A stretch of 64,000 nucleotides of DNA from DATCJA01 sp963814955. GTDB taxonomy: Bacteria; Acidobacteriota; Vicinamibacteria; Vicinamibacterales; UBA2999. The stretch covers positions 703,767 through 767,766 of the forward strand of contig CAWFEX010000015.1 in assembly GCA_963814955.1 (NCBI GenBank), given 5' to 3'. The position numbers and the translations under genes were made by a program. The notes beneath the pieces are model-generated. The model was not told where the DNA came from and ran no database searches. It saw only the letters and a program-made list of their open reading frames with translations. Below are positions 1-9,338 of this stretch, piece by piece. Each line of letters opens with the position of its first letter. The first letter of the stretch is position 1.

Positions 1-194
1 CGATGACCGCCAACAGTGCATCGCACGACCCGACGGCTCGCTCGATTGTGTGCACGAAATCCACGCCAGGATCGATAGCGCTGACGTCCATGAAAACGCG
101 ACCGCGACCCAGGCGGGCCTGAAGACGGTCGAAGAGCCTGCCGGTGTGCCCTGCGCTATCCTGTCGGCGGTAGCTGATGAAAACACCAGGCATG
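1..194 (-). CDS. TIR-domain protein, N-terminal part (cut by window edge)
   Basis: The minus strand reads from an ATG at 194 into the window edge, giving 64 codons. The start, MPGVFISYRRQDSAGHTGRL, is the classic beginning of a bacterial TIR (TIR_2) domain, with FISYRR in strand A. It is followed by a RVFMDVSAIDPG segment matching the BB-loop region and an ERAVGSCDALLAVI helix-strand. TIR domains act as NAD-cleaving enzymes or as interaction modules. The part carrying the catalytic glutamate lies outside the window, so activity cannot be judged. What follows the TIR domain (often TPR, WD40 or transmembrane parts in this group) is unknown. Confidence 0.8.
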
Positions 195-536
195 AATCTT
201 CGGCCGGTTCTGACCCTTAGCTGGCGCGATACGTACAACGTGGGGGAGCGCCGAAACGAACGCGCTCGATAACGCCAGCGAGAGAGGCGCCGCCGAGCAT
301 GCCGGACGGCACCGTGGGTCGTGATTCTAGCATCGGCATCTTTTCCACTGTGCAGCTGCGGCCCTCTCTGGAGTTTCGGCGGCCTCGCGCTCGTTCATCA
401 GCGGCAACCCATGGCGTGCCGGGGATACGGGTGGCCGAGGCTGCGTAAAGAATCAGGTAGCGGTTTTCGTCGCGGTCGCGACCTCATCCGTGACGGCTGG
501 CTGCCGTGTTGCACCGCAGAAGGAACAGTCAGGAAC
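195..536. other. Divergent intergenic region
   Basis: About 340 bases separate the leftward TIR gene from the rightward pyrophosphatase gene, so both promoters should lie here. I see no convincing gene. The open frames that cross it run out of phase into the pyrophosphatase and resemble no protein family. I could not identify a clear -35/-10 pair. Confidence 0.4.
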
Positions 537-1224
537 GTGAAGACGCGACACTTTCTGCTCGTCTGTACTTTTTCCGTGTGCGGTTGCGGCGCAGGACTAT
601 GGCCGCCCACCCGCGGTCCTGCCGCCGCCGGCGACAAGTGCGCTGGCAACAAGCCTGAAAAGCGCCGCGGCACATGCGAAACACGTGTGGCGCGACACGG
701 CGCCCATCAACAGCGACGGCACCGTCAACGGCTACATCGAGATCGCCCGTGGTGACAGGCGCAAGTGGGAGTTCGACATGCGCGCCAACGCTCGCGCGAT
801 CGATCGGATGATTCCGGAGGATATCGGCGGGTACCCGGTCAACTACGGCTTCGTGCCGCAGACCGTGTCGTACGACGGCGATCCGTTCGATGTGCTGGTG
901 CTGGGGCCGCCGCTGCCGGACGGCCGTCTCGTGCGCGGGGTGATCGTGGGTGTGATGTTCATGGAGGACGAGAAAGGCCTCGATTCCAAAGTGGTCATCT
1001 CTCAGCTGGGCGCCGACCGACGTCCGCTATACGCGCTCACGCCGGACGTGCAGCAGGAGATCGGCGGCTATTTCGCGCGCTACAAGCAGCACGAGCCCGG
1101 CGCATTCTCGAAGGTGCCGGGGTGGGGATCGGTGGCCGAGGGTCGCGCGTACGTCGCGATGACCCACGCGTTCTTCCAAAGTTGCGGCAGACGTGCGGGA
1201 ACGTCGTGCACCGTCGAAAAGTGA
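537..1224 (+). CDS. ppa: Inorganic pyrophosphatase, probably exported (frameshift in signal peptide)
   Basis: This is a family I soluble inorganic diphosphatase, which hydrolyses PPi to two phosphates. The conserved core is present: EIARGDRRKWEFD, then the signature region YGFVPQTVSYDGDPFDVLVL, which holds the metal-binding DGDPFDVLV aspartates. The uninterrupted frame begins only at a GTG at 685. Upstream in that frame comes AVAAQDYGRPPAVLPPP, which looks like a signal-peptidase site and mature start. The matching n/h-region (VKTRHFLLVCTF) lies one frame away from a GTG at 537. Removing one T from the T5 run at 569-573 joins the two into a standard signal peptide. I infer an exported enzyme. 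Most family I enzymes are cytoplasmic, so the signal peptide is unusual. Confidence 0.85.
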
Positions 1225-1231
1225 AATCCTC

Positions 1232-2941
1232 TCAACTCGCGAGCTCGCGGCGAACACGCTCGCGCTCCCGGTCGATCTGATCCGGCGTCGCCCCGAGGCG
1301 CTGAAGGATGGCCGCCGTAAGGCCAAGCGCCACCTCCGCTTCTCCCGACACCACTACGTCGGCGCCAGCCGCCCGCAATGCGGACACTTCGCGCAGGTAG
1401 TTGGCGCGCACCAGGATCTGGACAGTCGGATTCTGCTCGCGGGCGATGCGAAGCAGCTCTTTCACATGAGGCAATCCGGCCGCGCTGACGATGAAGCTTG
1501 CCGCGTCTTCGACCCGTGCCGCGGCCAGGACGCCGGCCTGAGTTGAATCGCCGAGAATCACCTCGACACCCTCCGAGCGAAGTGCGCGGACGGTGTCTAC
1601 GTTCATTTCCACGACTGTCGGCGTGATTTCGTTCTCGCGCAGCAGGCGCGCGACTGTGCGGCCAATGGGTCCAAATCCGACGACCACGGCCCGGTGAGAG
1701 GGTGACGGCGTCGGGGCTGGAGTCACGGACGGCTCGCGCGACATCGGTCGTCCTCGCCGCGCAATCCACCGATCGAGAGGTCCGATGGCACGGAACAGAA
1801 GAGGGTTGAGCGTGATCGATACGATCGAGGCGCCGACGAGAGTATTCGTCGCCTCACGCGTCAGCACCCCCAACGTATTGCCCAGGGTGGCCACGATGAA
1901 CGAGAACTCGCCGATCTGTGCCAGCGCCACGGCAACCGAGATTGCGGTCCTGAACGGATATCGCATCAGGCGCACGATCGCGAATGCCGCCAGCGGTTTA
2001 CCGATGAGAATGACGGCCAGCGTGGCAACGATCATCGACGGCGCCGCCCACAGGATGGCGGGATCCAGCAGCATTCCCACCGACACGAAGAACAACACGG
2101 CAAACGCATCGCGCATGGGAAGGGCGTCGGCCGCCGCCCGCACGCTGAACTCCGATCGTCCGACCACCAGCCCGGCCAGGAACGCGCCGAGCGCCATCGA
2201 AACACCGAACACCTCCGCCGCCGCGACCGCAATCCCGAGCGCAATTGCCAGCACCGCCAGCGTGAACAGTTCGCGCGACTGCATCCGCGCGACCTGCGCG
2301 AGCAGCCACGGCAGAATGCGTCCGCCCGACACGACGATGAACACGGTGAACACAGCCACTTTCAGGATGGCAACCGCAACGGCGATGAGCGGCGACGCAC
2401 TTTCCGTCTGGCCAACCGTCGCGGACATGAGGACGAGCACCAGAACGGTGAACAGATCCTCGACCACGAGCCAACCGACCGCGATATGGCCAGTGGGGGT
2501 GTGCAACTGTCCGTAGTCCGAGAGCACACGCACCAGAACCACGGTGCTGGCAACGGACAGAGCGATGCCGAACACGAGCCCCGCGGCAAGATCCCATCCG
2601 GCCATATGCGCAACACCGGCGCCCAGCGCGGTGGCGACGAGGCTCTGGACGACCGCGCCTGGAATAGCGACGCGGCGCACCGCGAGCAGCTCTTCGACAT
2701 GGAACTGAAGGCCGACGCCGAACATGAGCAGGATGACACCGATCTCCGCGAGCTGTTCTGCGAGGCCGCGATCCGCGACGAACCCAGGAGTATATGGACC
2801 AACAAGGATGCCGGCGACGAGATATCCGACGATGGGAGAGAGGCGCAGACGCTGAGTGATGCAGCCGCCGATGAAGGCTGCGACCAGACCTCCGGTCAGC
2901 GTCAGGACGAGGTTGAAGTCGTGCATGGACGATCCTGTCAC
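1232..2941 (-). CDS. ybaL: Kef/YbaL-type cation:proton antiporter with RCK (TrkA-N) domain
   Basis: The protein has 569 residues. An N-terminal CPA2 sodium/hydrogen exchanger domain of about 380 residues with 11-13 hydrophobic segments is followed by a linker and a cytosolic TrkA-N Rossmann domain starting near residue 415 (VVVGFGPIGRTVARLL, dinucleotide-binding GxGxxG). The early segment GVILLMFGVGLQFHVEELL and the overall layout match YbaL more closely than KefB/KefC. The likely role is K+ or other monovalent cation efflux in exchange for protons at the inner membrane, gated by nucleotide binding to the RCK domain. A second methionine at residue 6 could be the true start. The gene converges with the pyrophosphatase gene and is separated from it by only 7 bases. 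Confidence 0.88.
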   Translation of the reverse strand: MTGSSMHDFNLVLTLTGGLVAAFIGGCITQRLRLSPIVGYLVAGILVGPYTPGFVADRGLAEQLAEIGVILLMFGVGLQFHVEELLAVRRVAIPGAVVQSLVATALGAGVAHMAGWDLAAGLVFGIALSVASTVVLVRVLSDYGQLHTPTGHIAVGWLVVEDLFTVLVLVLMSATVGQTESASPLIAVAVAILKVAVFTVFIVVSGGRILPWLLAQVARMQSRELFTLAVLAIALGIAVAAAEVFGVSMALGAFLAGLVVGRSEFSVRAAADALPMRDAFAVLFFVSVGMLLDPAILWAAPSMIVATLAVILIGKPLAAFAIVRLMRYPFRTAISVAVALAQIGEFSFIVATLGNTLGVLTREATNTLVGASIVSITLNPLLFRAIGPLDRWIARRGRPMSREPSVTPAPTPSPSHRAVVVGFGPIGRTVARLLRENEITPTVVEMNVDTVRALRSEGVEVILGDSTQAGVLAAARVEDAASFIVSAAGLPHVKELLRIAREQNPTVQILVRANYLREVSALRAAGADVVVSGEAEVALGLTAAILQRLGATPDQIDRERERVRRELAS

Positions 2942-3008
2942 GAATCGGAGAGCGTCTTCGAAGGTCGAGCGTGAATGTCGCGCGGCGGCGCGCGCGTAGG
3001 CTATCGCC

Positions 3009-3690
3009 TTACTTCGGCGAGAACTGGTCGTAGCTGGCTTTTTCGGGTGTGCAGTCCCAGGGCAGGATCTCGCCGTCGGGAAGCTTCTGATACGTGAAGG
3101 TGACGACGAGAGGCTTGGCGTAATTGACCGGGTCGTAATGTGTGACGACGATGGTCATCCGGTTCCCGTTCGCGGTGAAGCGCTCTTCCGTGCGCATCTG
3201 GTCGGACTGGACCAGGCCGGGTGCGCCCAGGGTGTCGAGAATGCCGGCGCGCTGGCCAACGGTGTCAATCACCAGAACGTCGCCCTCGTAGCGGCCCACC
3301 GACCGTCCCAGATGCGGATGCTCCTTCACCGTGTAGGGAGCGTCCTTGGCGGCAAGTCCAGGCTTGATTGGCACGCGCCGCCGAACGTCCATGAACTCGT
3401 AATTGATCTCGACCTCACCTCCGCGCTGGCGCACTTCGATCGGCGGTGATGGCGTGTGCATCACCCGCGTAAAGGTTGCGGGGATGCACTGCATGGCCGG
3501 GTCGTCCTTCAGATAGTTGTACCTCGCGCGCGCGGCCTCTCCGGCCGGCGTCAACGTCATGTCGATCTTTGCGTTTCCCGCGAGAATCCAGACACCGTCC
3601 AGATCGGCACGCCCGCCCTGAGCTGACAGCGCGACGGCGGTGCCGAGCACTGTCAGCGAGACTGCCGGTACTCCACCGCCACCCTTTCAC
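3009..3690 (-). CDS. Secreted hypothetical protein, partner of DUF6152 (frameshift near start)
   Basis: The product is about 225 residues and of unknown function. It belongs to the secreted group in this window that shares DLDGVW near the N-terminus and a DVLVIDT/GDTLVVD strand in the middle (compare 10564, 11757, 28050 and 41259). The open frame starts at a GTG at 3650 and lacks a full signal peptide. A GTG at 3688-3690 overlaps the TGA of the upstream DUF6152 gene (GTGA). Dropping one G from the GGG run (plus-strand CCC at 3682-3684) restores a signal peptide ending ALSAQG. I therefore take 3690 as the true start and the shift as a probable sequence error. The two genes are translationally coupled. 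Confidence 0.7.
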
Positions 3691-4130
3691 TTCGCCCGCT
3701 CCGGTTCGCAATTGACGGTCTCGCCGTTGGCGATCGCTTCGCGGAACGCGGCAAATCCGCAATCACGGAGGATCGACGAATCCGGCAGCACGGCGGTGCG
3801 GAAATAGGCGAGGTTATCCAGCGAGCGGCTTGGACTCGCATTGATCGTCACCGTATCGCCGACTCGGAGCAGCTGGAACGGCACCTTCCGGCGGATCAGC
3901 GCGTTTCTGTCGGACCACTCGATCAGCCATTCCTTCAGCGTGCCGTCTGGCTGTTTGACTTCGAGCGTGATCCGCGAGTGAGGGTTCCGGATGTCGAGCT
4001 CCTTGATCCTGCCTGTCAGGTTCATCGCCTTCGAGTTGTCGAAGTTCACGGTGACCGAATGGTGACCCAGGGTAGCGGCACCAAGCGAGAGCCACACAGC
4101 CATGCTTGCGACGATCGCTTTCCTCACCAT
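3687..4130 (-). CDS. DUF6152 family secreted protein
   Basis: The product has 147 residues, with a signal peptide ending near ATLGHH. The GHHSVTVNFD start of the mature part, the NPHSRITLEV segment and the later LLRVGDTVTINASPSRS strand match the DUF6152 pattern (HHS at the start, a PH motif, then GD.V.V.G.P). These are small beta-rich exported proteins of unknown role, common in Acidobacteria and Proteobacteria. The mature histidine pair could bind metal, but that is conjecture. It overlaps the next gene at 3690 by a GTGA. The same pairing occurs again at 28.8-29.2 kb. Confidence 0.8.
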   Translation of the reverse strand: MVRKAIVASMAVWLSLGAATLGHHSVTVNFDNSKAMNLTGRIKELDIRNPHSRITLEVKQPDGTLKEWLIEWSDRNALIRRKVPFQLLRVGDTVTINASPSRSLDNLAYFRTAVLPDSSILRDCGFAAFREAIANGETVNCEPERAK

Positions 4131-4168
4131 CTGTTCCCCTCGTGCGAAACGATATCTCGCACCAACTG

Positions 4169-4222
4169 ACGTAGTGTCCGCCTTCAGGCGGACTCAGGTC
4201 CGGCTAAAGCCGGACACTACGT
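4169..4222. repeat. Dispersed palindromic repeat, family B, copy 1
   Basis: Two arms, 4169-4193 and 4198-4222, share the outer sequence ACGTAGTGTCCG in inverted orientation around a TCAG spacer. Each arm is itself a small hairpin: the left folds on CCGCC/GGCGG and the right on CCGGC/GCCGG. The inner stems differ between arms but each stays self-complementary. A second copy with perfect 26-base arms is at 31644-31720. The element lies between two leftward genes, upstream of the DUF6152 gene. It looks like a REP- or MITE-like intergenic element. No coding content. Confidence 0.75.
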
Positions 4223-4243
4223 CTGCAGAACCGGTCCTAGCCA

Positions 4244-5695
4244 TTATCCCGGCAGAGACCACATCCTCCCAAACAGCGCAGTCACAGGTACTTCGCGGAG
4301 AGCACGATGGGCCGCAAAGTATCCACACATTCCATGTACCCCAACACCCGGAGGCGTGGCCGCAGAGCAGATATACAGGCCGCGGACCGGAGTGGAGTAC
4401 GTGCGCCAGGTGGGCCGCGTAAACAGTTGAGACAACATCGCGGCGCCTGATCCAATGTCGCCACCCACGTAATTGGGATTGCGGTGTTCGAAATCTCGCG
4501 GCCGCATCACCGCGCGAGCGAGCACGCGATCGCGAAAGCCAGGTGCGAATCGCTCGATCTGCGCTTCAATGCGCGGCATCATGTCCACTTCGGACGCGTG
4601 CGGCACGTGACAATACGTCCATGCGATGTGCCGTCCGCTCGGCGCCCGTGACGGGTCGAAGAGCGTCGGTTGGACGACAAGCGTGAAGGGCCGCTCGGGC
4701 GCTGTTCCGCTCCAGGCTTCGCGCTCGCCGGACGCAATTTCCTCAAAGGTTCCGCCGAGATGAACGGTGCCGGCTCGAGCACATTCCGCGTGTCGCCACG
4801 GAATCGGGCCATCGAGTGCCCAATCGACTTTGTAAACACCCATGCCGTACCGGAAACGCTCCAAAGCCCGCCGATAGCGCGGGGGAAACCGACCACCAGC
4901 CATGCGAAGGAGCGGCCCGGGCGAAAGATCGCACAAGACAGCCTTCGCGGGGGGCAGATCGTCGAGCGAACCGACTGGCATTCCCGTGACGATCTCGCCG
5001 CCCAGCGAGCGCAGATGGGCTGCCAGCGCATCTGCGAGGCGTTGGGCACCCCCACGCGGCAGACACCATCCGGATACATGCGCAACGATGTTGAGAGCCA
5101 GGCCGATGCCGGCCGTCGGGCTCATCTCGAGCGGGAGCATGCCGTGCGCCGCCATGCCGGCGAACAGCGCGCGCGCGCGCGAACCTGAGAATGCGCTTCG
5201 CGCCACACCATCGGCGGATCGGATGGCCTGCATACCAAAGCGGCCAAACGCAACCGGGTGCTGCGGCCATCTCAGCGGACCGAGCACCGACATTTCCAGC
5301 TTCGGCCAGTCTTCCACGAACGGTCCGTAGAGTGTCCGGTACGCGGCTGCATCAGCGCCGAATCCGGCAGCCGTGCGTTCAACCGATTTGTGGACGACCG
5401 CGACTTCCGCATCATCGAACGGATGCGCAACCATCGCATCCGGCTCGACCCATTGGAGACCATGCGCGTGAAGCGGCAGGGTTCGAAACAGCGGCGAGCC
5501 GACCGCAAAGGGATGAACGGCCGAACACACGTCGTGAACGAAGCCGGGTAACGTCAACTCCGCCGATTGACATCCGCCGCCAATCCGATCGCGCGCCTCG
5601 AACACACCCACCTTGCGACCGGTCTGGGCAATCACGATTGCGGCAGCGAGGCCGTTCGGACCCGAACCGACGACGACGGCGTCGAACGTGCTCAC
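4244..5695 (-). CDS. Phytoene desaturase-like FAD oxidoreductase
   Basis: The protein has 483 residues. It opens with an FAD-binding Rossmann fold, VVVGSGPNGLAAAIVIAQTG, followed by the RIGGGCQSAEL segment typical of the CrtI/phytoene dehydrogenase and amine-oxidase superfamily. The C-terminus carries the second FAD-contact motif (SAATPPGVGVHGMCGY). Members desaturate or isomerise carotenoid-like polyenes or act on unknown lipophilic substrates. No carotenoid gene lies nearby, so the substrate is open. It overlaps the end of the upstream FAD monooxygenase gene by four bases (ATGA at 5692-5695), so the two are likely co-translated. Confidence 0.82.
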   Translation of the reverse strand: MSTFDAVVVGSGPNGLAAAIVIAQTGRKVGVFEARDRIGGGCQSAELTLPGFVHDVCSAVHPFAVGSPLFRTLPLHAHGLQWVEPDAMVAHPFDDAEVAVVHKSVERTAAGFGADAAAYRTLYGPFVEDWPKLEMSVLGPLRWPQHPVAFGRFGMQAIRSADGVARSAFSGSRARALFAGMAAHGMLPLEMSPTAGIGLALNIVAHVSGWCLPRGGAQRLADALAAHLRSLGGEIVTGMPVGSLDDLPPAKAVLCDLSPGPLLRMAGGRFPPRYRRALERFRYGMGVYKVDWALDGPIPWRHAECARAGTVHLGGTFEEIASGEREAWSGTAPERPFTLVVQPTLFDPSRAPSGRHIAWTYCHVPHASEVDMMPRIEAQIERFAPGFRDRVLARAVMRPRDFEHRNPNYVGGDIGSGAAMLSQLFTRPTWRTYSTPVRGLYICSAATPPGVGVHGMCGYFAAHRALREVPVTALFGRMWSLPG

Positions 5696-7239
5696 ACCGG
5701 CGACTCGTCGGCGGACAACTGAGTCAGCCCGCGTTCCACGAAATACCGCGTCAAGCGTTCAGGATCCGCGTGGGAATCGATCAGCGCGACATACCCGTCC
5801 GGGCGAATGAGATAAAGAGTCCCGAAGCGAAGTCCCGCGGCACGCATGCCCGGCTGCCACTCGAAGACGTGGAGCGGAAGCCGAAGTCGCCCGCATGCTT
5901 CGCTCAGACGCGACTCGTGTCGCCCGTACACGTGAACCTGCCAGCGCAACGACGTGAGCGGTTCGAAGTTGTCTCTTTCCGCCGCGATTCGGACCCATGG
6001 CAGGCGATCGCCGCCTCGAACGCCGCCGGCTCCGCCGGCACTCAGTGAGCTGGTGCGGTAGTTGACGCCGATCTGAGACACGGTTCGAAACACGAAACGG
6101 CGCACCGGCGGAACCAGGAACAACAACGGCGCCAATCGCGGTACGACTCTGGTTCGCACGAATCCGGCGACCGGCCCCTGTTTCGTCACAATCGTGAACA
6201 CCCGGTCGGTTGTCGCGACGAGACGACGCGCGAATGCGATCCGTTCGGGTTCGTATGTATCGAGCAGGGCGCCGGCCGCATTCCCCTTCAAGACCGCGGC
6301 GAGCTTCCACGCCAGGTTGACTGCGTCGGCGATGCCGGTATTCATCCCCTGGCCGCCGACCGGACTGTGGATATGGGCGGCATCGCCGAGCAGGAACGTG
6401 CGTCCTTCGCGAAATCGCGAGGCGACCCGGTGATGCACGTGGTACGTCGAGAACCAGTTCACCTTCAGGACCTCGAGACCGAGGTGAGCGATCGCGCGTC
6501 CGCGCACGTCCTCGAAGCCCAGAGGACGTTCATCCGTCGGCGGCCGAAGCACCGTTCCAACGAGCCTCACGCGGTTGCGTCCCTTCAGAGGAAAGACCAG
6601 CACAAAATCGGCTTCCTCGATATCGACGTGCAGTTCGTGATCGGTCGCGGGTCCGGCCGCCTCCACGTCCGCGACATAGAACAGACCCGCATACGTTCCG
6701 CCTGGAAAACCCACTCCAAGGTGTTCACGCACCGTAGACGAGGCGCCATCGCATCCTGCGAGGTAGGTAGCGTCGCACACTTCCTCGGCGCCGTTCGAAT
6801 GCCTCAACGTCGCTCGAACACCTGCGGCGTGTTCGCGAAAATGAATGAGCTCCGTCTCGTGTTCGACGTGTACGCCCATGGTTTTCAAGCGCTCGATCAG
6901 CAGCCGCTCATGCGCGTCCTGTGGAAAGACCAGAACGAAATCGTATGGACTCAGTCCCCGGCCGATCCGCTGAAAGGGAATCCGGGCGGTTTTCGAGCCT
7001 CTTACCCAGAAATTGGCGCCCGCGATCTTCACGCCGCCGGCGACGACTGAGTCGGCTAGTCCAATCTGACGATAGAACTCCAGGGTGCGCACCTGCACCG
7101 CCAGAGCGCGCGAGGTCGTGCCAGGCTCAGCGCTCTTGTCGATGATCCGGACGTGCACTCCGAGCTTCGTCAGCCAAAGGCCAAGGACGAGGCCAGTCGG
7201 CCCGGCTCCGACGATCAAGACGGGCGAGCTCGTCATCAT
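5692..7239 (-). CDS. FAD-dependent aromatic-ring monooxygenase (PheA/TfdB type)
   Basis: The protein has 515 residues and all three flavin hydroxylase motifs: GxGxxG at the start (VLIVGAGPTGLVLGLWL), the DG motif (GCDGASSTVREHLG) and the GD motif (LLGDAAHIHSPVGGQGMN). A C-terminal thioredoxin-like segment of about 120 residues, as in phenol 2-monooxygenase relatives, follows the catalytic core. Class A enzymes of this kind use NAD(P)H and O2 to hydroxylate aromatics, or modify polyketides and antibiotics. It is transcribed with the downstream phytoene-desaturase-like gene. The substrate cannot be read from sequence. Confidence 0.85.
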   Translation of the reverse strand: MMTSSPVLIVGAGPTGLVLGLWLTKLGVHVRIIDKSAEPGTTSRALAVQVRTLEFYRQIGLADSVVAGGVKIAGANFWVRGSKTARIPFQRIGRGLSPYDFVLVFPQDAHERLLIERLKTMGVHVEHETELIHFREHAAGVRATLRHSNGAEEVCDATYLAGCDGASSTVREHLGVGFPGGTYAGLFYVADVEAAGPATDHELHVDIEEADFVLVFPLKGRNRVRLVGTVLRPPTDERPLGFEDVRGRAIAHLGLEVLKVNWFSTYHVHHRVASRFREGRTFLLGDAAHIHSPVGGQGMNTGIADAVNLAWKLAAVLKGNAAGALLDTYEPERIAFARRLVATTDRVFTIVTKQGPVAGFVRTRVVPRLAPLLFLVPPVRRFVFRTVSQIGVNYRTSSLSAGGAGGVRGGDRLPWVRIAAERDNFEPLTSLRWQVHVYGRHESRLSEACGRLRLPLHVFEWQPGMRAAGLRFGTLYLIRPDGYVALIDSHADPERLTRYFVERGLTQLSADESPV

Positions 7240-7281
7240 CGCTGGTTCACACGAAGGGTGTTACGGGCGCAATGGAAGCCT

Positions 7282-7332
7282 GGGCGCGCGGAGCGCGCCA
7301 AGAAGACACTGCCAACCAGGGTTGGTTTTACG
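7282..7332. repeat. Dispersed repeat, family A, copy 1 (short form)
   Basis: GGCGCGCGGAGCGCGCC folds as a 7-bp stem with a GGA loop. It is followed by AAGAAGACACTGCCAACCAG and then GTTGGTTTTAC. The same order of blocks is found at 17837-17917 and, inverted, at 11654-11746. This copy lacks most of the long CCAAGGGC/GCCCTTGG stem of the others. It sits between two leftward genes. Confidence 0.7.
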
Positions 7333-7618
7333 GAATCGACCGGGGTTGCGCGCCGCCTCTCGTAGTCCCGACGCGGCCGAAGCGTAGTGGGTCCTGCGGC
7401 ACGCCGTGCGGTCGTGCGCGTCCGTCGCGGCGCAAACCACGTCGCCGATATCGCCAGACCGCTACACCTGCGATTACACTCACAGCCGTAACGGTGACCG
7501 CGCTCCAGATGAGCGCCACGCGTGCGGCGTCGCGCGCGCGCTGCTCGATGAGCTGGATCCGGTAACCGATACGAAGGAGGGTCTTGTCGATTTCGCTACG
7601 AATGATGTCGGATTCCAT
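7328..7618 (-). CDS. Small single-pass membrane protein
   Basis: The product is 96 residues. A charged N-terminal helix of about 33 residues is followed by one transmembrane segment (ALIWSAVTVTAVSVIAGVAVW, about residues 35-56) and an arginine-rich tail. No family recognised. The ATG follows the TGA of the upstream FAD-Rieske oxidoreductase with no gap, so the two are probably co-translated. The last 40 residues are low-complexity and overlap the repeat at 7282-7332, so the true C-terminus is uncertain. A protein of similar plan is at 14977-15276. Confidence 0.55.
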   Translation of the reverse strand: MESDIIRSEIDKTLLRIGYRIQLIEQRARDAARVALIWSAVTVTAVSVIAGVAVWRYRRRGLRRDGRARPHGVPQDPLRFGRVGTTRGGAQPRSIP

Positions 7619-9169
7619 TCAGCCTCGCCTTTTCGCCGCGACGGCATCTTCAACTTCGGTTCTCTGCAGCGCTTGAATCGCAGGGCCGTTCACGGCGTGC
7701 CCATCGACGTGAAACCGTGAACCGTGACAGGGGCAATCCCACGTCTTCTCGACCGAGTTCCACCGCACGACACAGCCGAGGTGAGTGCAGACCGCTGACC
7801 GTTCATGGAGCTGTCCGTCTTCATCTCGATAGACGGCGACCTTCCCGGCCCCGCGCCGAAGAATCGCCCCTTCGCCCGGCGGGATCTCCGATACATCCCT
7901 CACGTCACCCGCGGTCACGAGATCGGCGTATTGCGCGGCGACATTCAAGTTCTCCTTTGCGAATTCCTTGATGGAACCGAGCGTCTTGCGGGAGGGATCG
8001 TACAGGCGAGCCCAGTCATTCTCGCGGCCCAGAATGAGATCCGTGAGCAGGACTCCGGCGATCGTACCGTGCGTCATTCCGTTGCCGGAGTCCCCGGTCG
8101 CGATGAAGACATTCTCGCTGTCGAGGGGATTGCGCCCGATAAGCGCGAGACCATCGACAGGTTCCATGACCTGTCCCGACCACTGAAACTCGAACGTTGT
8201 TGCCGGTGGGAAACGTTCACGCGTCCAAGCCTCCAGCCGTTTGAATCGGTCCTCGCCGTCGTTGGCCTGGCCCGTTTTGTGGTCTTCGCCGCCCACAATC
8301 AACACGTCCTCACGCTCGTTGAGGCGCTGGACGCGGAGATAGTGGTACGGATCCGCAGTGTCCCAGACCAGGATCTGTGGCATGGTGCCACGCGGTACTC
8401 GAGCACCTACCACGAAGGTCCGGTACGCGGCCTGTTTCGTGTGAATCGCCACTAAGTCATTGACAGGAGAGTTGGTGGCTACCACGACAGCGGCACAGGA
8501 GACAACGCCGCGAGCGGTCTCGACGCGCGCCTGCTTGCCCCCCTGTATTTTGATGGCTTGAGTTTTGTTGTAGATGCGAGCTCCCGCTCGCTTGGCGGCC
8601 ACGCTTACACCGTTCAGATAGTTGAGAACGTGGAATTGTCCTTGCCGAGGAAATCGCAAGGCGGGTCCGGTATCGAAGGAGGCGATCGGCACCCGTTCTA
8701 CACGCGACACCGCCGTGAGTCCTACTCGATGAGCGGCCTCCAATTCGTCGTCGAGTGGCCGGACGTCGTCTCCGGGCGGGACGAACAGATAGCCATCCAG
8801 CCGTGTGAAGTCGCAGTCGATGCCTTCATCCTGAACGATGCGTTCGATCTGATCGATGGCGGCCGCGTGGCTTCCGGCAGCCAGCCTGGCGCCCTCGCGC
8901 CCGTGCAGCCGCTCGAGGTTATAGAAACGATCGTCGAGGGCGCTCACGAGATGTGCCGTGGTCCGGCACGTTTCACCTCCTGCGGTCGGTCCGTCGTCGA
9001 GGACGATTGCGCTCTTACCTTGTTTGGCTAGGAGGTACGCGGTGGTCAAACCCGCGATGCCCGCACCGATGATGCACACGTCGGCGTTCGCACCGGCCTG
9101 TAGTTGTGGTTCATCGGGAACAGTCGCCGTGGCCATCCAGACAGAAGTCGTTTGTCCGTTGTCGGTCAT
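7619..9169 (-). CDS. FAD-dependent oxidoreductase with C-terminal Rieske [2Fe-2S] domain
   Basis: The product has about 516 residues from the ATG at 9169, chosen because MTDNGQTTS follows an AAGGG ribosome site; the frame itself opens at 9244. A DAO-type FAD domain (VCIIGAGIAGLTTAYLLAKQ) occupies about 380 residues. A Rieske domain at the C-terminus has both cluster motifs, CTHLGC and CPCHGSRF. This two-domain form resembles the family of YhfW-like or glycine/gamma-glutamylputrescine oxidase-type proteins with Rieske tails. The role is probably oxidation of an amine or small acid with electron transfer through the cluster. The specific substrate is unknown. Confidence 0.87.
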   Translation of the reverse strand: MTDNGQTTSVWMATATVPDEPQLQAGANADVCIIGAGIAGLTTAYLLAKQGKSAIVLDDGPTAGGETCRTTAHLVSALDDRFYNLERLHGREGARLAAGSHAAAIDQIERIVQDEGIDCDFTRLDGYLFVPPGDDVRPLDDELEAAHRVGLTAVSRVERVPIASFDTGPALRFPRQGQFHVLNYLNGVSVAAKRAGARIYNKTQAIKIQGGKQARVETARGVVSCAAVVVATNSPVNDLVAIHTKQAAYRTFVVGARVPRGTMPQILVWDTADPYHYLRVQRLNEREDVLIVGGEDHKTGQANDGEDRFKRLEAWTRERFPPATTFEFQWSGQVMEPVDGLALIGRNPLDSENVFIATGDSGNGMTHGTIAGVLLTDLILGRENDWARLYDPSRKTLGSIKEFAKENLNVAAQYADLVTAGDVRDVSEIPPGEGAILRRGAGKVAVYRDEDGQLHERSAVCTHLGCVVRWNSVEKTWDCPCHGSRFHVDGHAVNGPAIQALQRTEVEDAVAAKRRG

Positions 9170-9338
9170 CGCAACACCCTTGCGCATTGAACATTGGAAC
9201 TTAGCTCGACAGTCGTCAAGAGCACGCGACGGGTACCCAAGCAATGCCGACGCCGTACGGCCCGCCGATCAACCTGCGCCCGACTTGCGATAGGATGCGA
9301 CTCATCAGAAAGCACTCCTGCCAACAAGGAGCACAAGA

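Noticed and set aside
321..755. Open frame of 144 codons upstream of the pyrophosphatase
   Set aside because: Its only meaningful part is the leader of the pyrophosphatase in another frame (537-568); the rest is arginine-rich noise.
4169..4222. Possible CRISPR-like repeat
   Set aside because: Two inverted arms only, no direct repeats and no spacers; no cas genes in the window.
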